A DNA stretch of 64,000 bases from positions 186,001 to 250,000 of the forward strand of contig QJPP01001832.1 of assembly GCA_003996215.1 (NCBI GenBank). The letters are read 5' to 3'. Shown here one piece after another: positions 22,541-35,029 of this stretch (its first letter is position 1; every line of letters begins with the position of its first letter). This stretch comes from Jaltomata sinuosa (Eukaryota; Streptophyta; Magnoliopsida; Solanales; Solanaceae). The position numbers were made by a program, and so were the translations under genes. The notes under the pieces were generated by a model. That model saw only the letters and a list, made by a program, of their open reading frames with translations. It had not been told where the DNA came from and searched no databases.

Positions 22541-24073
22541 TAATACGCCCAAATTACACCTCACTTAAGAAGTATAAGTTGTCATTGTCAAATATAGAAC
22601 CCAACAAAGGTTTGGGTGAAATCCCACAGGGAATATAGTGAGAATTAAATCATTAGTAGTTCAAGTGACTAATAGTCTATAATTTTCGGAAAAATGAGGG
22701 TTTATAATGAGTAACTAGAAATCAATGTGTGACTTTTTTTGGTAGAAAATAACACTCAAATAACAATTTGAATCAGTTGAGAAAGCAAACTAGGGATGTG
22801 TTCACATGGCTTACAAAAATTTCGGGTTAACTTCAGTAACGGATTCACTTCGTACAACTAGTGTGAGGTAATTGAATTCAAATGTACGCCTAAACATTTT
22901 TCTCAACCAAATTAGGCTATTTTCCCTTCAATTCATTGGAACTTGAAAAGATAAAAGTAAGAAACTCAATTTTAACCTCAAGTAAATTAATCTCGCTAGA
23001 GCATCATATATTAGACAGAGGTTAGAAACTCTGAATCCTCGTTGTTAAACCTTTTTCCTGGTTTTTAACCTCTTATTTCAAGAAAGTCAAACCTAGGACT
23101 TGTTCTAATGTTTTCAACCATTAAAATTCTGTAAAAATGAAAGATTAACAACACAATAGTGTATATACAATATGAATCCAATACCAAATCAACCCTAAGT
23201 CATTATTTCACAATGGATCCCACAACCCTAGTTGTGGGAGTTTAGCCACTCATGAGTTTTGAAAAGAAAGAAGTAATAATATTCATAAATAGAAGAAAAA
23301 ATCTTACAATATATGAAAATAACTTTGATTCTTCACTAAAACTTGAGCAATAATTCCCAATCAATGATTCCCAGAAAGTAGCATATGTTGTCGCTATATG
23401 CGTTCAAAAGTGAAGGAAAAAATATCCCACGATGAGTAATAATATTTCAGCCCTAATACTTGGTATTTTCAGGTATCCAGAGAATTAAATCCAAAAATAG
23501 ATTTGGACTTTCCGCCTCAAGTGTGACTAGTTTGCTGACGAATCATCAGGCTTGTGATGACTCGTCACTTGAACCATCACAAAAAGTGATGAGTTTTCTT
23601 GTAATTCATCGGGCTTGTGATAACTTGCTGGTAAATAGTTTTATGTCATCAAGCCTGTGATGACTTGCTGGTATATCATAATAAGTGTGGTTGGACCTGT
23701 GATGACTTGTCACTTGATTCATCACCTTGAGTAGCTTCTGAGCCTTGACTGGTTGGCTTGATGGTTAGTGTGATAACTCATCACATCCTTGATGACTCGT
23801 TAGGGGAGTCATCACACTAACCAGTGGACTTCCTTCTTCTGCCTTAGCTTAACGGTTGGTGTGATAACTCGTCACAGCCTTGACGGTTCATCAGGGGAGT
23901 CGTCACACTAACCATAAGAGCTCCTTAGTGTCAAAAATTCATCCTTTTCAGTCTTGGTTTACATTCCCTGCACTTTAAACATAAACACCATCAAATATAA
24001 CAATGGTTGCTTGAAAACTTGCATCTATTCTAGGCAAAATGAGTCAAATATGGCGTAGAATATCAGTACATCA
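22541..24073 (-). mobile_element. Family B LTR 2 (shared central LTR)
   Basis: Starts TAATACGCCC (TG changed to TA) and ends GTACATCA. It has a primer site on its left and a purine tract on its right. It therefore serves as the 5' LTR of unit 1 and the 3' LTR of unit 2. The hairpin CCCACAAC-CCTA-GTTGTGGG is perfect at 23219-23238. Confidence 0.88.
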
Positions 24074-25520
24074 ACACCCTCAACATAGAACGTTCGCTTG
24101 TCCTCATGCAACATAACAACACAAATAAAATAGATGACTCAACTAAAGGAAACACACAACAGATCTATAGCAATCCATAGCGTTCATCATTTAAATCAAA
24201 TTCATCCACCCCCCTCAAATTCCAAAGTATTCTAAATGCTAACTAGTAGGGATTCAAGAATGTCATTACGATGTGATTGAACAACTTGCATACACACACA
24301 ATAGTTATCCTAACAGTCAGTAGACGATAATGCTCTTCCCATGCCCCAACTACAAAGACGTCCCACACAAAAGATTTGGGACTAAGTAAGCTAAACGCAC
24401 ACTCACAAAAGATTTCAAACAATGCACATGCAATACCATAGGCTTTCCCTTGCTATTCCATTTCAGTTGTTTAGAAAGTTGATCAGGATAACTACAAGAA
24501 TTATTTCGGCTTGAAATGAGGCTTCAGGTGTAGGTAAGTTACATTTGGGGAATAGTGACTAAACCCTCCTTGGAACCACCAACCTACTATTTCCCCTCAA
24601 GCTTATTCAACCCTCTTTTATTCACCTTTGATTCCGTTTTTCTTAGCTACAGGTGCGGTCATATTATAAGTTGACTAGTCATTTCCTTTCTTTTTCTTTT
24701 TTTTGTTATGCACTCACCTGCGCTTTTTTATGCAATACAAAACCAATCTTTAGACACCCCATTTCACTTATCATATACCTCTACAGTATCCACCCTCAAC
24801 TTAGACTAATTGCCTGAGTTGAGGTGCATGATGTCCAAGGAGAGACCAGGGCTAAAATAGAGATTCAAAGTTAAAGATAAAAGGGTGAAATGTTATCAAA
24901 AGAACAAGGATTATTTTGTCTCAAATAGGGATCAAAGGAGTTATTCACGTTTGGAAGACTTTTTAGGCTATGTGGAATTCACACAAAAAGGGCATGTGAT
25001 CCTTTCCTTAACAACTGATTTGAACTTCATAGAATAGACCAGGCAAGTTCTAGATGCATGACATAGTAAGAATTTATCAAAATGTGCTCACACATACTTG
25101 GCACCAAGAAAAATATCACTACCAACCATTACAACAAAAGTTTGGCTTAAGAAAAGTTACCACAATCACATTCAATCAATGACATTCAAGGATCCAGTAC
25201 AGTTAACTATTCCAAACATATGTACAAAACCAAACTTTTGGAGAGGCTTCTTTTTATAACAAAATGCCATGATTGATATAGAATCATCTTGTTTCCTTTA
25301 CACATTGCACAACAAAACCACAACAAAAAAAATTATAAAACAACCTAAACATGTCAGTTCTACTAGATAGCACACCGAAGGGAAAAAAAAACACGACAAC
25401 AAAAACCCTCGGTGGTGATAGACTCGCAGGCATCCCAACACCCTCAACTTTGACTCAGGCATTATCCCCAATGCATACATATGAAAGCTAAAACTGTGAG
25501 AGAAAGAAATAAATGTGAAA
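24074..25520 (-). other. 3' noncoding module of B internal unit 2
   Basis: Same landmarks as 18204-19660 in the same order, with many substitutions and small indels. ORFs in it are chance. Confidence 0.75.
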
Positions 25521-26459
25521 CCCTTAGGCCTCAGTGTTTTGTATGATATTTGAGACCTTTGGGGGTTTCAAGGCAAGTGCAGTCTCTGGAATAGGTGCAA
25601 GCGACATCAACCAACTGGGCTCTAAATTTCTCTTGTCTCAGCTCCTCAGATATTCGAGACAACTTCTTCACTCTTTCTAACTCTTTTTCTTCTTTGGTTT
25701 TCTTATGGTGTTTTCTTTTTCTTGATTTGTTCCTACTGCATTCTTCTATGGGTTATTTTTTCTCCGATTCCAAAATCATCATCATAGCAGCTAAGGTATC
25801 AAAAGCAACCCTTTTCTCAATATGCACTTCTCTAGCAACTTTATCAATAACATTAATAACCGAGACCACACTCACATCTCCCGGTTGCTTCATCAATTGG
25901 CACATCTGGAACTTGACTAATTCATTGTTCAGTCTGATTATCAATTCATTTCTCTCTATGTCAACCAACACTCTTCCCGTAGATAAAAATGGCCTTCCTA
26001 AAATAATAGGTACTTTAATATTCCCACTGGTTGTTTAACTGAATGATCGACCATCAATAGCCTCATAGGTAGTAGGTTTGGGGGCTCCCAAGCCCAGCTG
26101 TCTATAGATTGCTAGAGGCATCAAGTTGATGCTGGCACAAAGATCACATAATGCTTTGTCAAAGTTAAATTCCTCGATGGTATAAGGGATAGTAAAGGCA
26201 CGTGGATCCTCCTTCTTTTGGACGAATGACCTTCATGATATTGCACTACAGTGGTGAAGGTTATCTTATGGCTCAAAACTCACCGACCTCTTTTTGGTAT
26301 TCAAGTCCTTCATGAACATTGGGTATCTGGGAATTTGCTCAAGAGCGTCCACCAGTGGGATGTTCACTGATATCTACTTGAGCATAGATTTGAACTTATG
26401 GAACTTGCCATATTCTATCTTTTTCTTCACCCGATGTGGAAACAGGGAAGGGAGTCTAG
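25521..26459 (-). pseudogene. Protease and basic tail, B internal unit 2
   Basis: In minus sense, the frame right of the J LTR continues here. It contains the PSLFP-type block near 26440, a protease with weakened active-site region near 26125, the stretch at 25753-25971 (NELIIRLNNELVKFQMCQL) and a Lys-rich tail at about 25700 (KKTKEEKELERVKK). A deletion at about 26015 removes most of the VILDCEVDF region seen in the other copies. As in unit 1, no reverse transcriptase follows the tail. Confidence 0.75.
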
Positions 26460-26464
26460 GTATC

Positions 26465-28111
26465 TGATAAATCCCAAACTACACCTCAATTAAGAAGTGT
26501 AAGCGGTCGTTCTCAAAGATAGAACCCAACCAAGGTTGGGGTCGATCCCACAGGGAATAAGGTGAAAATTAAGTCGTTAGTGACTTAGATGACTAATAAT
26601 TGATAGTTTCCGGTAAATGGGGGGATTTGTATTGATCAATTTTTGATTGTTTCAAAAAACAAATTGTAATGAGTAAAATTCAATAAGATAGGCAAACTAG
26701 GGATGTGTTCACCATGGCTTCATAAACAACATCGGGTAAGAGTTCGATCGGGTTCTTCTTATATGCCTAATCACGAAGTAATTGAAATAGTTCTTATATC
26801 AAAACGTTTCTCAACCAAATAGATGCTTTTCTTCTCAATTCTCTCAAACTTGAAAAGATACAATACAAAACTTAATTTGTACTTCAAGTAGATTAACCTC
26901 GCTAAAGCGTCAATCATTAGACGAGAGTTAGTAGTCCCGAATCCTTGTTGTTAATCCAATTTTCCCAGTTTTAATTTCTTTGTTCAAGAAAACTAAACCT
27001 AGGCTTGTTCTAATGTTTGCAACCATTATAAAATATTAAAAATGCAAGATTAACAATGTAATATGCATACAAACCAAACAAGATATCACAAGAACCCTAG
27101 ATCATTACTATTCCATGGATCCCACAACCCTAGTTGTGGAAAATTAGCTATTCATGCTAATAAGCGAAGTTAAGAGTTATTGTATTCATATTAAGGTAAA
27201 GAAGCTTACAAATAGTATGAAAATCCCTTAACTTTATTTAAGAACAAGCAGCCAAAATTCCCAGAAGCTATAAGTTTAGGAAGAAGGCAACGTATGTTGT
27301 TGTTTCTTCTGTTTCAATTCGTCCAAAACGAGAGAGAGAAAAAATCCAAAGTGTCGAATAATGAATAATAAAATAATGCTAACACTGGGTATTTATAGTA
27401 GTCCAGTAAATAATGTCCAAACATAGAATTTTGGAGTCCTGCTTCAAGTTGACGGGTCTGTTGATGAACCGTCAGCCTTGTGATGACTCGTCACTTAAGC
27501 CATCACAACTAACCAATGTTGCTGCCACTTCTACTTCAAGTTGGCAATTTTTAATGGAAAACTCATTTGTCAAATGCGTTTTAGGTACAAACCCTGTCTC
27601 GTCTTGATGGTTCACTGTGACGAGTCAATGTGACGGCTCTTAGTGTAAATTGCATTTACCAAATGAGTTTTCTGTACAACTCGTAGTCGTCACCCCAATC
27701 CAGTAGATTCTTCACCACTCTTTGATGTGGTGGCTTGTGTGACGACTCGTACGAGTCATCACAAGGAACCAGTAGCTCCGTGAATTTTATCCTTTGTGGT
27801 GGCTTGTGTATCGACTCCCCATGGCCTTGGAGAATCATCATGGGAGTCGTCATGGCTAAACAGTGAGCTGGATATTCAACCTTGGTGTGGTTGCTTGCTT
27901 GGTGGTTCTTCACACTCGTGGTGACTCATCAGGTAAGTCACCATACCTAACAATATGCCTATTTCAAGTGCAAAATCTCCAGTAATTCCATTTTCGCTCA
28001 AGTTCCTGCAATTACAACACAAATACCATCAAAAACAACAATGGTTGCTTGAAAACTCATGATTATTCTTAGTTAAAAGAGTCAAATGTGCTGTAAAATG
28101 TTGGCGCATCA
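26465..28111 (-). mobile_element. Solo LTR, family J
   Basis: Begins TGATAAATCCCAAACTACAC and ends GGCGCATCA (1647 bp). It is flanked by identical GTATC (26460-26464 and 28112-28116). There is no primer site or coding region, so it is a solo LTR. The family is close to B: hairpin (27121-27139), TATA box (27389-27399) and GATGACTCGTCAC-type array. It interrupts the gag-protease frame of B unit 2, whose residues KIPTQI and PRLPSLFP lie on the two sides. Confidence 0.92.
27389..27940 (-). promoter_or_regulatory. U3 promoter of J LTR: TATA box plus word array
   Basis: GTATTTATAG at 27389-27398. The array 27450-27940 has GATGACTCGTCAC, GTGACGACTCGTACGAG and TGGGAGTCGTCATGG variants and is close to the family B arrays. 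Confidence 0.65.
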
Positions 28112-28116
28112 GTATC

Positions 28117-29990
28117 TGTGTTGGAATTTTTTCAGCCTCCTTGCTTTTCTCCTTAAGCACTGGGGCGGTATCCTCTATTAGAGTAGATTTTTCAGAATCT
28201 TCTTTCGGGTCATCACTCTTGCTTGGATTTGCAAGTACACCCAAATTCTCTTCAACATCAATCTTATCTTCTAATATCTCACAGTCATCAGCAACATCAT
28301 CAATTTGGGTCTGAACTACCGGATGTGGTTTTGATAAAGTTTTGTCACTCCATGTAGTGATAGCCATGCAACTCCCATCATTCCTTGGGTTTTGTATGGT
28401 ATCACTGGGCAATGTACAATTCTTCTGCTTATTTAGAGCCGCCGATAGTTTCCCTATCTGATGCTCTAACTATTTAATAGAAGTGGAGTGTCCACCAATT
28501 GACTCAATGAAGACATCTCACACTTCATTTCTTTCATCCAAAGTTAGTAGATTCCACCTTTAGGAGAACCTTGGTCAGCATGGCTTCCATTTTGGACGTC
28601 CCTGAATCATAGCCTGCTCTATACCAATTTCCAGGTGGTACATATAAGCTACCCCTATCATTTTTATTGTTCTAGTTCCCTTACTCACGGTCCTTTTAGC
28701 CAGTCTTGTCATAATAATTATCCCTTTGATAGTTTTGACCTTGGTTTCATTGGCCATTGGCCTGGAAGACCCCCATATGGTTATGTAAGTAGTTGGCTTC
28801 TTCTTCAGACTCGGACACAACTTCTCTACCTTGGAAACCAACATCTTTCACCTTCTCAATACCACCTACCAATAAATGCTTTGTTAGTAGGTCCATCTGC
28901 ATTTTCAAGTGGGCTATGTCTTGATCTCTCTCTTCTTCCTTCCTGCGTTATTCAGCTGACATACCAATGGCATAAGTCCTGTTAGCCACTTTTGAGTCCC
29001 TAGTATGCCATGCTCTATTTGTATTGGTGATCCTGTCCAAGATAGTCATGGCCTCAATAAATTGAAGCCTCATGAATGCTCCGCCTGCAGCATTATCAGG
29101 TGTCGGCTTGGTAGCCGAATTTATAGACCTGTAGAATGTCTACATCAAGAATTCATCCCTCAACTGATGGTTTGGGAACTGAGTCAGCTTTTTCTTAAAT
29201 CTAAACCATGTTTTATTTAATCTTTATGTGGTTGATTCTTGAAGTTACTGATCTCATCCCTCAATTATAACATCCTGGAAGTAGGAAAGACCCTTTATAG
29301 GAAACCTCCTTTCAGCTCACTCCAGTTTGTTATAGAATCAGGTGTCAACTCAGTCAACCATAACGCTGCCTCATCAGAGAAAGACAAAAGAAAAAATCTT
29401 AGCTGGATAGCATGCTGACTCACTCTTGGCAGTTCAAAGGACTTGCAGATTCCATCAAAGTTCAGCAAGTACTTGTTGGGATCATAACTAGCCACTCCTC
29501 TAAACAGACCTTTTAAGTTCAACAATTGTATCATAATGCTGGTGATATTGAATTTTGCATGAGGTGCTAATAGGGGGAGAACAATATCCCCAATAGCACC
29601 CACTCCATCCAGGTCGATATCATTGTCATCCTTAGCAAAAGACCTCTGCTATTGACAACCTCGACCTCTATTTTATTTCCCTTGATTGGCTGGGGCAACA
29701 TTATCAATATTATCAGCCTCAATATCATCACCCAAAGCTGCATCATCCTCAATATTATCGTTGTTCAAGTTTTGTTTGGCTGCAACAAGCCTTGCTTCTT
29801 CGCGCTATTGCACATTCATATTTAGCCTTAAAGTTTTTGCAAGCTCGGGGTCGTATGATAAGATTGGGTCACCTGAGCATCGGGTACTTGGCATGCTCAC
29901 AGTTGTAAATTGTAGTCATAGATATAACAAATAAAAGTAAAATTAGGAAATATAACTAAGAGTCAAGTAAACATACCAGACTTAATAGAC
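28117..29990 (-). pseudogene. gag and linker, B internal unit 2, broken
   Basis: N to C on minus: the degraded leader (29567-29752), the gag core (29295-29603: MIQLLNLKGLFRGVA, RLFFLSFSDEAALWL, ELTPDSITNW), a middle portion with damaged frames (28575-28844) and the linker before the protease (28117-28400, with ITTWSDKTLSKPHPVVQ and DDVADDCEI). The J LTR interrupts the frame at 28112. Compared with unit 1, the gag motifs are the same but stops differ, so the copies decayed independently. Role in a live element: capsid and nucleocapsid. Confidence 0.78.
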
Positions 29991-29995
29991 AACCA

Positions 29996-30017
29996 TATTC
30001 CCAGCAATGGCGCCAAA
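29996..30017 (-). other. Primer-binding site, tRNA-Asp type
   Basis: In element sense TGGCGCCATTGCTGGGAAT. The first seven bases of the canonical site are intact; later positions show C-to-T changes. It adjoins LTR 3. Confidence 0.8.
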
Positions 30018-30020
30018 ATT

Positions 30021-31605
30021 TAATACGCCCAAATTACACCTCACTTAAGAAGTATAAGTGTTCATTGTCAAATATAGAACCTAAAAAAGGTTTGGGTTGA
30101 ATCCCATAGGGAATATAGTGAGAATTAAGTCATTAGTAGTTCAAGTGAGTAATAGTCTATGATTTTCGGAAAAATGGAGGTTTATAATGAGTAACTTGAA
30201 ATCAATGTGTGACTTGTTTTGGTAGCAAATAACACTCAAATAACGATTTGAATAAGTAGAGAAAGAAAACTAAGGACGTGTTCACCATGGATTTACAAAA
30301 AAATTGGGTTAATTTCAGTAACGGATTCACTTCGTACAACTAGTGTGAGGAAATTGAATTCAAATGTACGCCTAAATATTTCTCAAATAATTAGGCAGTT
30401 TTCCCTTCAATTCATTAGAACTTGGAAAGATAAAAGTAAGAAACACAATTTTAGCCTCAAGTAGATTAATCTCACTAGAGCATTACTCATTAGATGGAGG
30501 TTAGAAACTCTGAATGCTCATTGTTAAACCTTTTTCCCAGTTTTTAACCTTTTATTTCAAGCAAGTCAAACCTAGGGCTTGTTCTAATGTTTGCAACCAT
30601 TAGAAATCTTTAAAAATTAATGGATAACAATTCAATAGTGTATATAGTATGAATCCAATACCAAATCAACCCTAAGTCATTATTTCACCATGGATCCCAC
30701 AACCCTAGTTGTGGGAGTTTAGCCAGTCATGAGTTTAGAAAATAAAGAAGTAATAATATTCATAAATAGAAGAAAAAATCTTACAATAGATGAAAATAAC
30801 TTTGATTCTTCATTAAAACTTAAGCAACAATTCCCAAAACAATGATTCCCTAGAAAGTAGCGTATGCTTGTCTTTATATGCGTTCAAAAGTGAAGGAAAA
30901 AATATACCACGGTGAGTAATAATATTTCAGCCTTAATACTTGGTATTTATAGTTGTCTAGGAAATTTAAATCCAAAAATAGATTCATACTTTCCGCCTCA
31001 AGTGTGACTATTTGGCTGGCAAATCGTCAGGCTTGTGATGACTCATCACTTGAGCCATCATAACTTCGAGTGAGCTGACATTTTTGCCCAGCCTGATGAG
31101 TTTTCTGGTAAGTCATCAGGCCTGTGATGACTTGCTGGTAAATAGTGGTAAGTTGTCGAGCCTGTGATGAATTGCTGGTATATCGTAGTAAGTCATCGGG
31201 AATAAGATTAATTTTATAAGTCAATAGGCTTGTGATGACTTGTCACTTGATTCGTCACCTTGACCAGCTTTTGAGCCTTGAGTGGTTGGCTTGACGGTTG
31301 GTGTGATGACTCATCACAGCCTTGATGACTTGTCATGGGAGCCGTCGCACTAACCAGTGAACTTCCTTCTTCTGCCTTAGCTTGAGGTTGGTGTGACGAC
31401 TTATCACAGACTTAACGATTCATCAATGGAGTTGTCATACTAACCAGAAGAGCTCCTTAGTGTCAAAAATTCATCCTTTTCAGTCTTGGTTTACTTCCAC
31501 TACACTTTAAGCATAAACAACATCAAATCTAACAATGGTTGCTTGAAAACTTGCATCTCTTCTAGGCAAAAAGAGTCAAATGTGCCATAGAATCTTGGCA
31601 CATCA
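30021..31605 (-). mobile_element. Family B LTR 3 (rightmost)
   Basis: Starts TAATACGCCC, ends GGCACATCA (1585 bp). TATA box at 30943-30952, array 31000-31445, perfect hairpin at 30696-30715. The right flank is the family F ORF. Confidence 0.9.
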
Positions 31606-33060
31606 AGCTGGAGCTAGTGGCTGAGCTGCTATGGTGACAAGGGATGATGTAGGAGTTGTGGAAGTACCAGTCTTAGTAACTGGTATCTTAAATTATGTGA
31701 TAGCTAGCTCACTTTTCCGCGCCATAGTCTTAAACTTCTCACTCTCCCTTAGTAAATCTGCTGAAATAGTGCCCCCTAAGGTAGAATCCTGAGCCTTACC
31801 CTTAGCAAGAGGATTTGACTCATCTTGAATCTTTGAAATATCCGAAAAACTCATAGCATGTACTGTTTGATTTACTCTGACTAAGGTGGGAACCTGGGCC
31901 ACATTGCGTAACTCAGCTACCAAAAAAGGGAAATAGTAGTGCGATCCTATACCTCAATGCTCTCTCTTTGATCCCCTCAACAACAACATGGGCTAGAAAT
32001 ACATCAAACCTCGACATGAGGCTCGCTATTAGGATGGTCCAATCTATGGTGAGAGTGTTATTAGATGCAGTTGGCACCAACCTCAAATTCACTACAGCCC
32101 ACCAAAACTTAGCTGCCACGCTCTGAGAAGCTTTGCTGATGGAGAGTTTTATGTTTTTCAACCATTGCGGCTCCTTGTAGTGAGAACCAAAGTGATCTAG
32201 CCAAGTTGATTTAGCTTGTCCTTCATCCAATAATAATATTTGGTTGTATTAATTGGTGCCTCATACTCTGGACCAAATAAGAATCTCTAGATAGTGTTCT
32301 CTAAGATATCAACATTAACCCCATGCATGCGCACACTATCTAGGGTTGGATTCTCCTTGGTTGCTTGGCCCTTCTTTTGCATGCTATTTAGTATAGCTGC
32401 ATAAGTAGCATAAAACTCATTGACCAGGGATGTATTGTACTCTCCAGGTGGGTGGTTCATCCAACCAAGTCTGTAATGATCAAAAACTATCTAAATCTCA
32501 AGCATCTAGGCTACGTCAGAGGAGCAAATCTGGACCTTCTCAAAAATACTCTGCTTAGGATTTCCCTGCGCGTTAGGTTTGAGCAACTCAAACTATATTT
32601 CCTGCATCCCCTTGATCTTCCATCTAAGGTCCTCTCTATACTAGGCTAATTTGCCCCTCATCTCATGTTTCCTATTCCTTTTGGACTCGGTGGTCTGAGC
32701 AGAAGATTCAGTTTTGTTACCCTAAGCACTCTTTGTTCCGAAACCACTAGTAATTTCCTCTCTAGAGCTATTGGCCCTCTCATCTTTGGAGATAACATCT
32801 CTAAACCTGATTTCACGTTAAGATGAACTAGAAGCATCCCCTCCCTCTTCATATTGGAGAGAGGCTACTTGTTGTTGTCATGACTGTTGCCTCGTATTTC
32901 AAGGCTGCAACAATGATTGTTCTTCTTTGTCCTTTGTATTCGGTATATCTCATAGGTGGTTGGCAAATTCTCTAGATCTACCTTGTCTTGAAACTTATGC
33001 AACATATTTTGAGCCTATACCTCTTTTGGTTTGAAACTTACGCAGCATGGTACTTGCGGG
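31606..33060 (-). pseudogene. N-terminal part of family F plant-transposon-type ORF
   Basis: Minus-strand frames read PPGEYNTSLVNEFYATYAAIL near 32450. A VRMHGVNVDILENTI stretch follows near 32300, then FGPEYEAP, SVAAKFWWAVVNLRLVPTASNNTLT and ALRYRIALLFPF (to 31920), then a Ser/Lys linker. The order 'REFYAN, short spacer, W-rich block, LVPT-x-SxNTLT, then a hydrophobic FP end' is that of the domain annotated as putative plant transposon protein. Its biochemical role is unknown. Several stops and shifts are present. The N-terminal 32650-33000 region is poorly conserved. Confidence 0.65.
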
Positions 33061-33830
33061 GCACACTTATTAGTACGCAGTAGTATGATACAAAACAAAA
33101 AACAAAAGTAACAAAACAAATTATATACAATTTACAAACTATAAAATAGAATTACGGTCTATGAACCAAACCCTAAACTTAATGTAGGGGGCCAGTTATG
33201 TTTTTACATGTAGGTCGACAGACTTGAAACAAAACTATGGTCCATAAAACCCATCCATGAAACTGAGACAGTGGAAAAATTACTTCCTCCTAGGTTTTTA
33301 TGATTGACTTAATGGACCGTCATTCTAAAGCACGATCCATCCTTTCATTCATAAAACTGAAATTAAGAGTTGCCATTTTTTGAGAAAAAACGATGGTTGA
33401 TTCTACGGACCGTAAACCACTTACACGATTTGTGAAATCAATCACAATTCCTTAACAGTAGGTAATTTTCAAATTTGTGTTTTGAAACATGATCTTTTCA
33501 TCCTGCACTTAACGTTACAACCCGTAGAAATGTTTTCATGGGTTTTAATTCTCAATGTAGGGTGACACGATCAAGATTCATCATATTATTTCATTTAAGA
33601 ATAACTACGATCATCGAAAATGCAAAGTGGCAACCCTCTTATACAACAATCAATCAATGGCCTACTCTAACTTCACCAATGTTAAAATCAACAAAATTGT
33701 TGGGAGTTTGGTAGGTAAAACAACCATTCACTTTATTTCTGATGCGAATTTTGGTTGTAATAACCTTTGACTTAATGGGTGTGAACACCAAAACCAATGT
33801 AAACAATTTTTTAGCACAATACCACCTTAT
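33061..33830. other. Noncoding sequence of family D, with ATGGACCGT words
   Basis: The boundary with the F element is near 33060-33170 but not sharp. 33160-33500 contains ATGGACCGT, ACGGACCGTAAA and TATGGTCCATAAA words and is related to 34340-34660. No ORF is credible and no LTR terminus was found. Confidence 0.5.
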
Positions 33831-34339
33831 CACTTCATACAACCAACACCATATGAATTTCCACAATTTTACATGAGTTTTAATCCCTCAAGATCATGTT
33901 CACAAACCTAGGGTTCCATAATTTCAATTTTTCACATACTTTGAACCCATAGGTATAGAACTACGAAGAAAAATTTGAAAAAGATAAAGTTGAAAACCTT
34001 ACCTTTTTGAAAAGATTCTTGAGGGAAAATCTTAGAGGTGACTCGTGTATGTGTGTGTATGCGTGCACTGCTACTGATGATGGTGGTGGTGAATAGTGAT
34101 AATCTACTGACTTTTATGGTTATATGAAAGTCGACGGTTATGGGAATTTTAGGGATGCAAGAGATTATCATGTGTGATTGTTTATGGGAGATTTTTGGTG
34201 AAGTATGGAGGGAGTGGAGGAGTTTTTACCTATTCGACTTCTACTTCTACCAGGTAAACAAATTAGGGCTAATTGGGTACAAGAGAAAGGGAGTCGGGTC
34301 AATTTTGATTAATATTTATGCATGGAGAAGACCATAACC

Positions 34340-34760
34340 CAAATAATGGTTCATAAACCCTAACTATGGTTGTGTTTACAAGTACAAACTTGAGATCCAT
34401 GAGTCAAAAGACTATGTTCCATAAAAGTTAAATACAAACCGTCATTCAACTTCTGAATCTGAGATGATTCACTCTTTTGGTGTTAGGTTTGCATGGATGA
34501 CTTGATGGGCCATATTTTGAAAGTACGAACCATTTTTTCACCCATGGAACTTTACTTTAGAGTTGACATCTTATGATGAAAACGACGGTTGATTCTATGG
34601 ACCGTAAAAGCATTTCATGGTCCTTAAAAGCAACTGTAATTCCTATTACTCATTTTTGTTTTCCTCTCTAGTTTTCCATGGTGCAACTATGAACCGTTGA
34701 GGTATTTTATGGTCGCCCTTCAGTCTGTAGATGAACAAACTTTTCCATCTGCAACAGTTT
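34340..34760 (-). promoter_or_regulatory. ATGGACCGT word array in family D noncoding region
   Basis: Words include ATGGTTCATAAA, ACTATGGTTG, TATGTTCCATAAA, ATGGACCGTAAA, ATGGTCCTTAAA and ATGAACCGTTG. The same sequence recurs at 37616-38036 in copy 2. No TATA box could be assigned, so a promoter role is by analogy only. Confidence 0.4.
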
Positions 34761-34849
34761 GCTTTCAGTTAGATTTTTGGTACCCTTGCACACTTCAGCA
34801 AATATTAATACTATAAAAACTAAAATCAAATAAAGATAAAGTAAAACCA

Positions 34850-35000
34850 CATTGGGTTGCCTCCCAAGCAACATTTGATTTAATCTCGCAGCACGATGAG
34901 GGTACCTTTACTACTCAGACTTCATCAAGATACCCTTTGAGTTGCCTCCTAAGAAGCACTTGATTTAACATCGCGGCATGATGCGAGTATTTTGGTTACT
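34850..35000 (-). repeat. Two copies of the post-integrase GGTTGCCTCCCAAG motif
   Basis: TTGGGTTGCCTCCCAAGCAA plus a TTTAATCTCGCAGCACGATG tail at about 34852-34905. A second, related copy is at 34935-34990, each followed by CTCAGACTTCATCAAGATAC. In minus sense each could encode a SCRDVKxxASWEATQ-like string after the integrase stop. Copy 2 of the duplication has the same pair at 38128-38266. Confidence 0.7.
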
Positions 35001-35029
35001 CAGACTTCATCAAGATACACCTCATCGAT

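Larger units (their letters stand above)
16641..31605 (-). mobile_element. Composite family B retrotransposon: LTR-internal-LTR-internal-LTR
   Basis: Three related LTRs (16641-18203, 22541-24073, 30021-31605) bracket two internal units. Each unit has a tRNA-Asp-like primer site next to its right LTR and a purine tract next to its left LTR, so both read on minus. Each internal unit has gag and protease only. Outer flanks are GGTTG (16636-16640) and AGCTG (31606-31610), which agree at three of five bases with two transitions, compatible with an old target duplication. The two internal units differ by many substitutions, so the array is old. It may have arisen by recombination between LTRs of neighbouring or sister copies. 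Confidence 0.85.

Noticed and set aside
25595..26038. 147-residue plus-strand ORF
   Set aside because: Antisense shadow of the protease and tail of B unit 2.
33932..34337. ORFs of 79 and 65 residues, duplicated at 37208-37613
   Set aside because: They look conserved only because the 3.28-kb unit is duplicated; no domain, and the region is LTR-like noncoding sequence.
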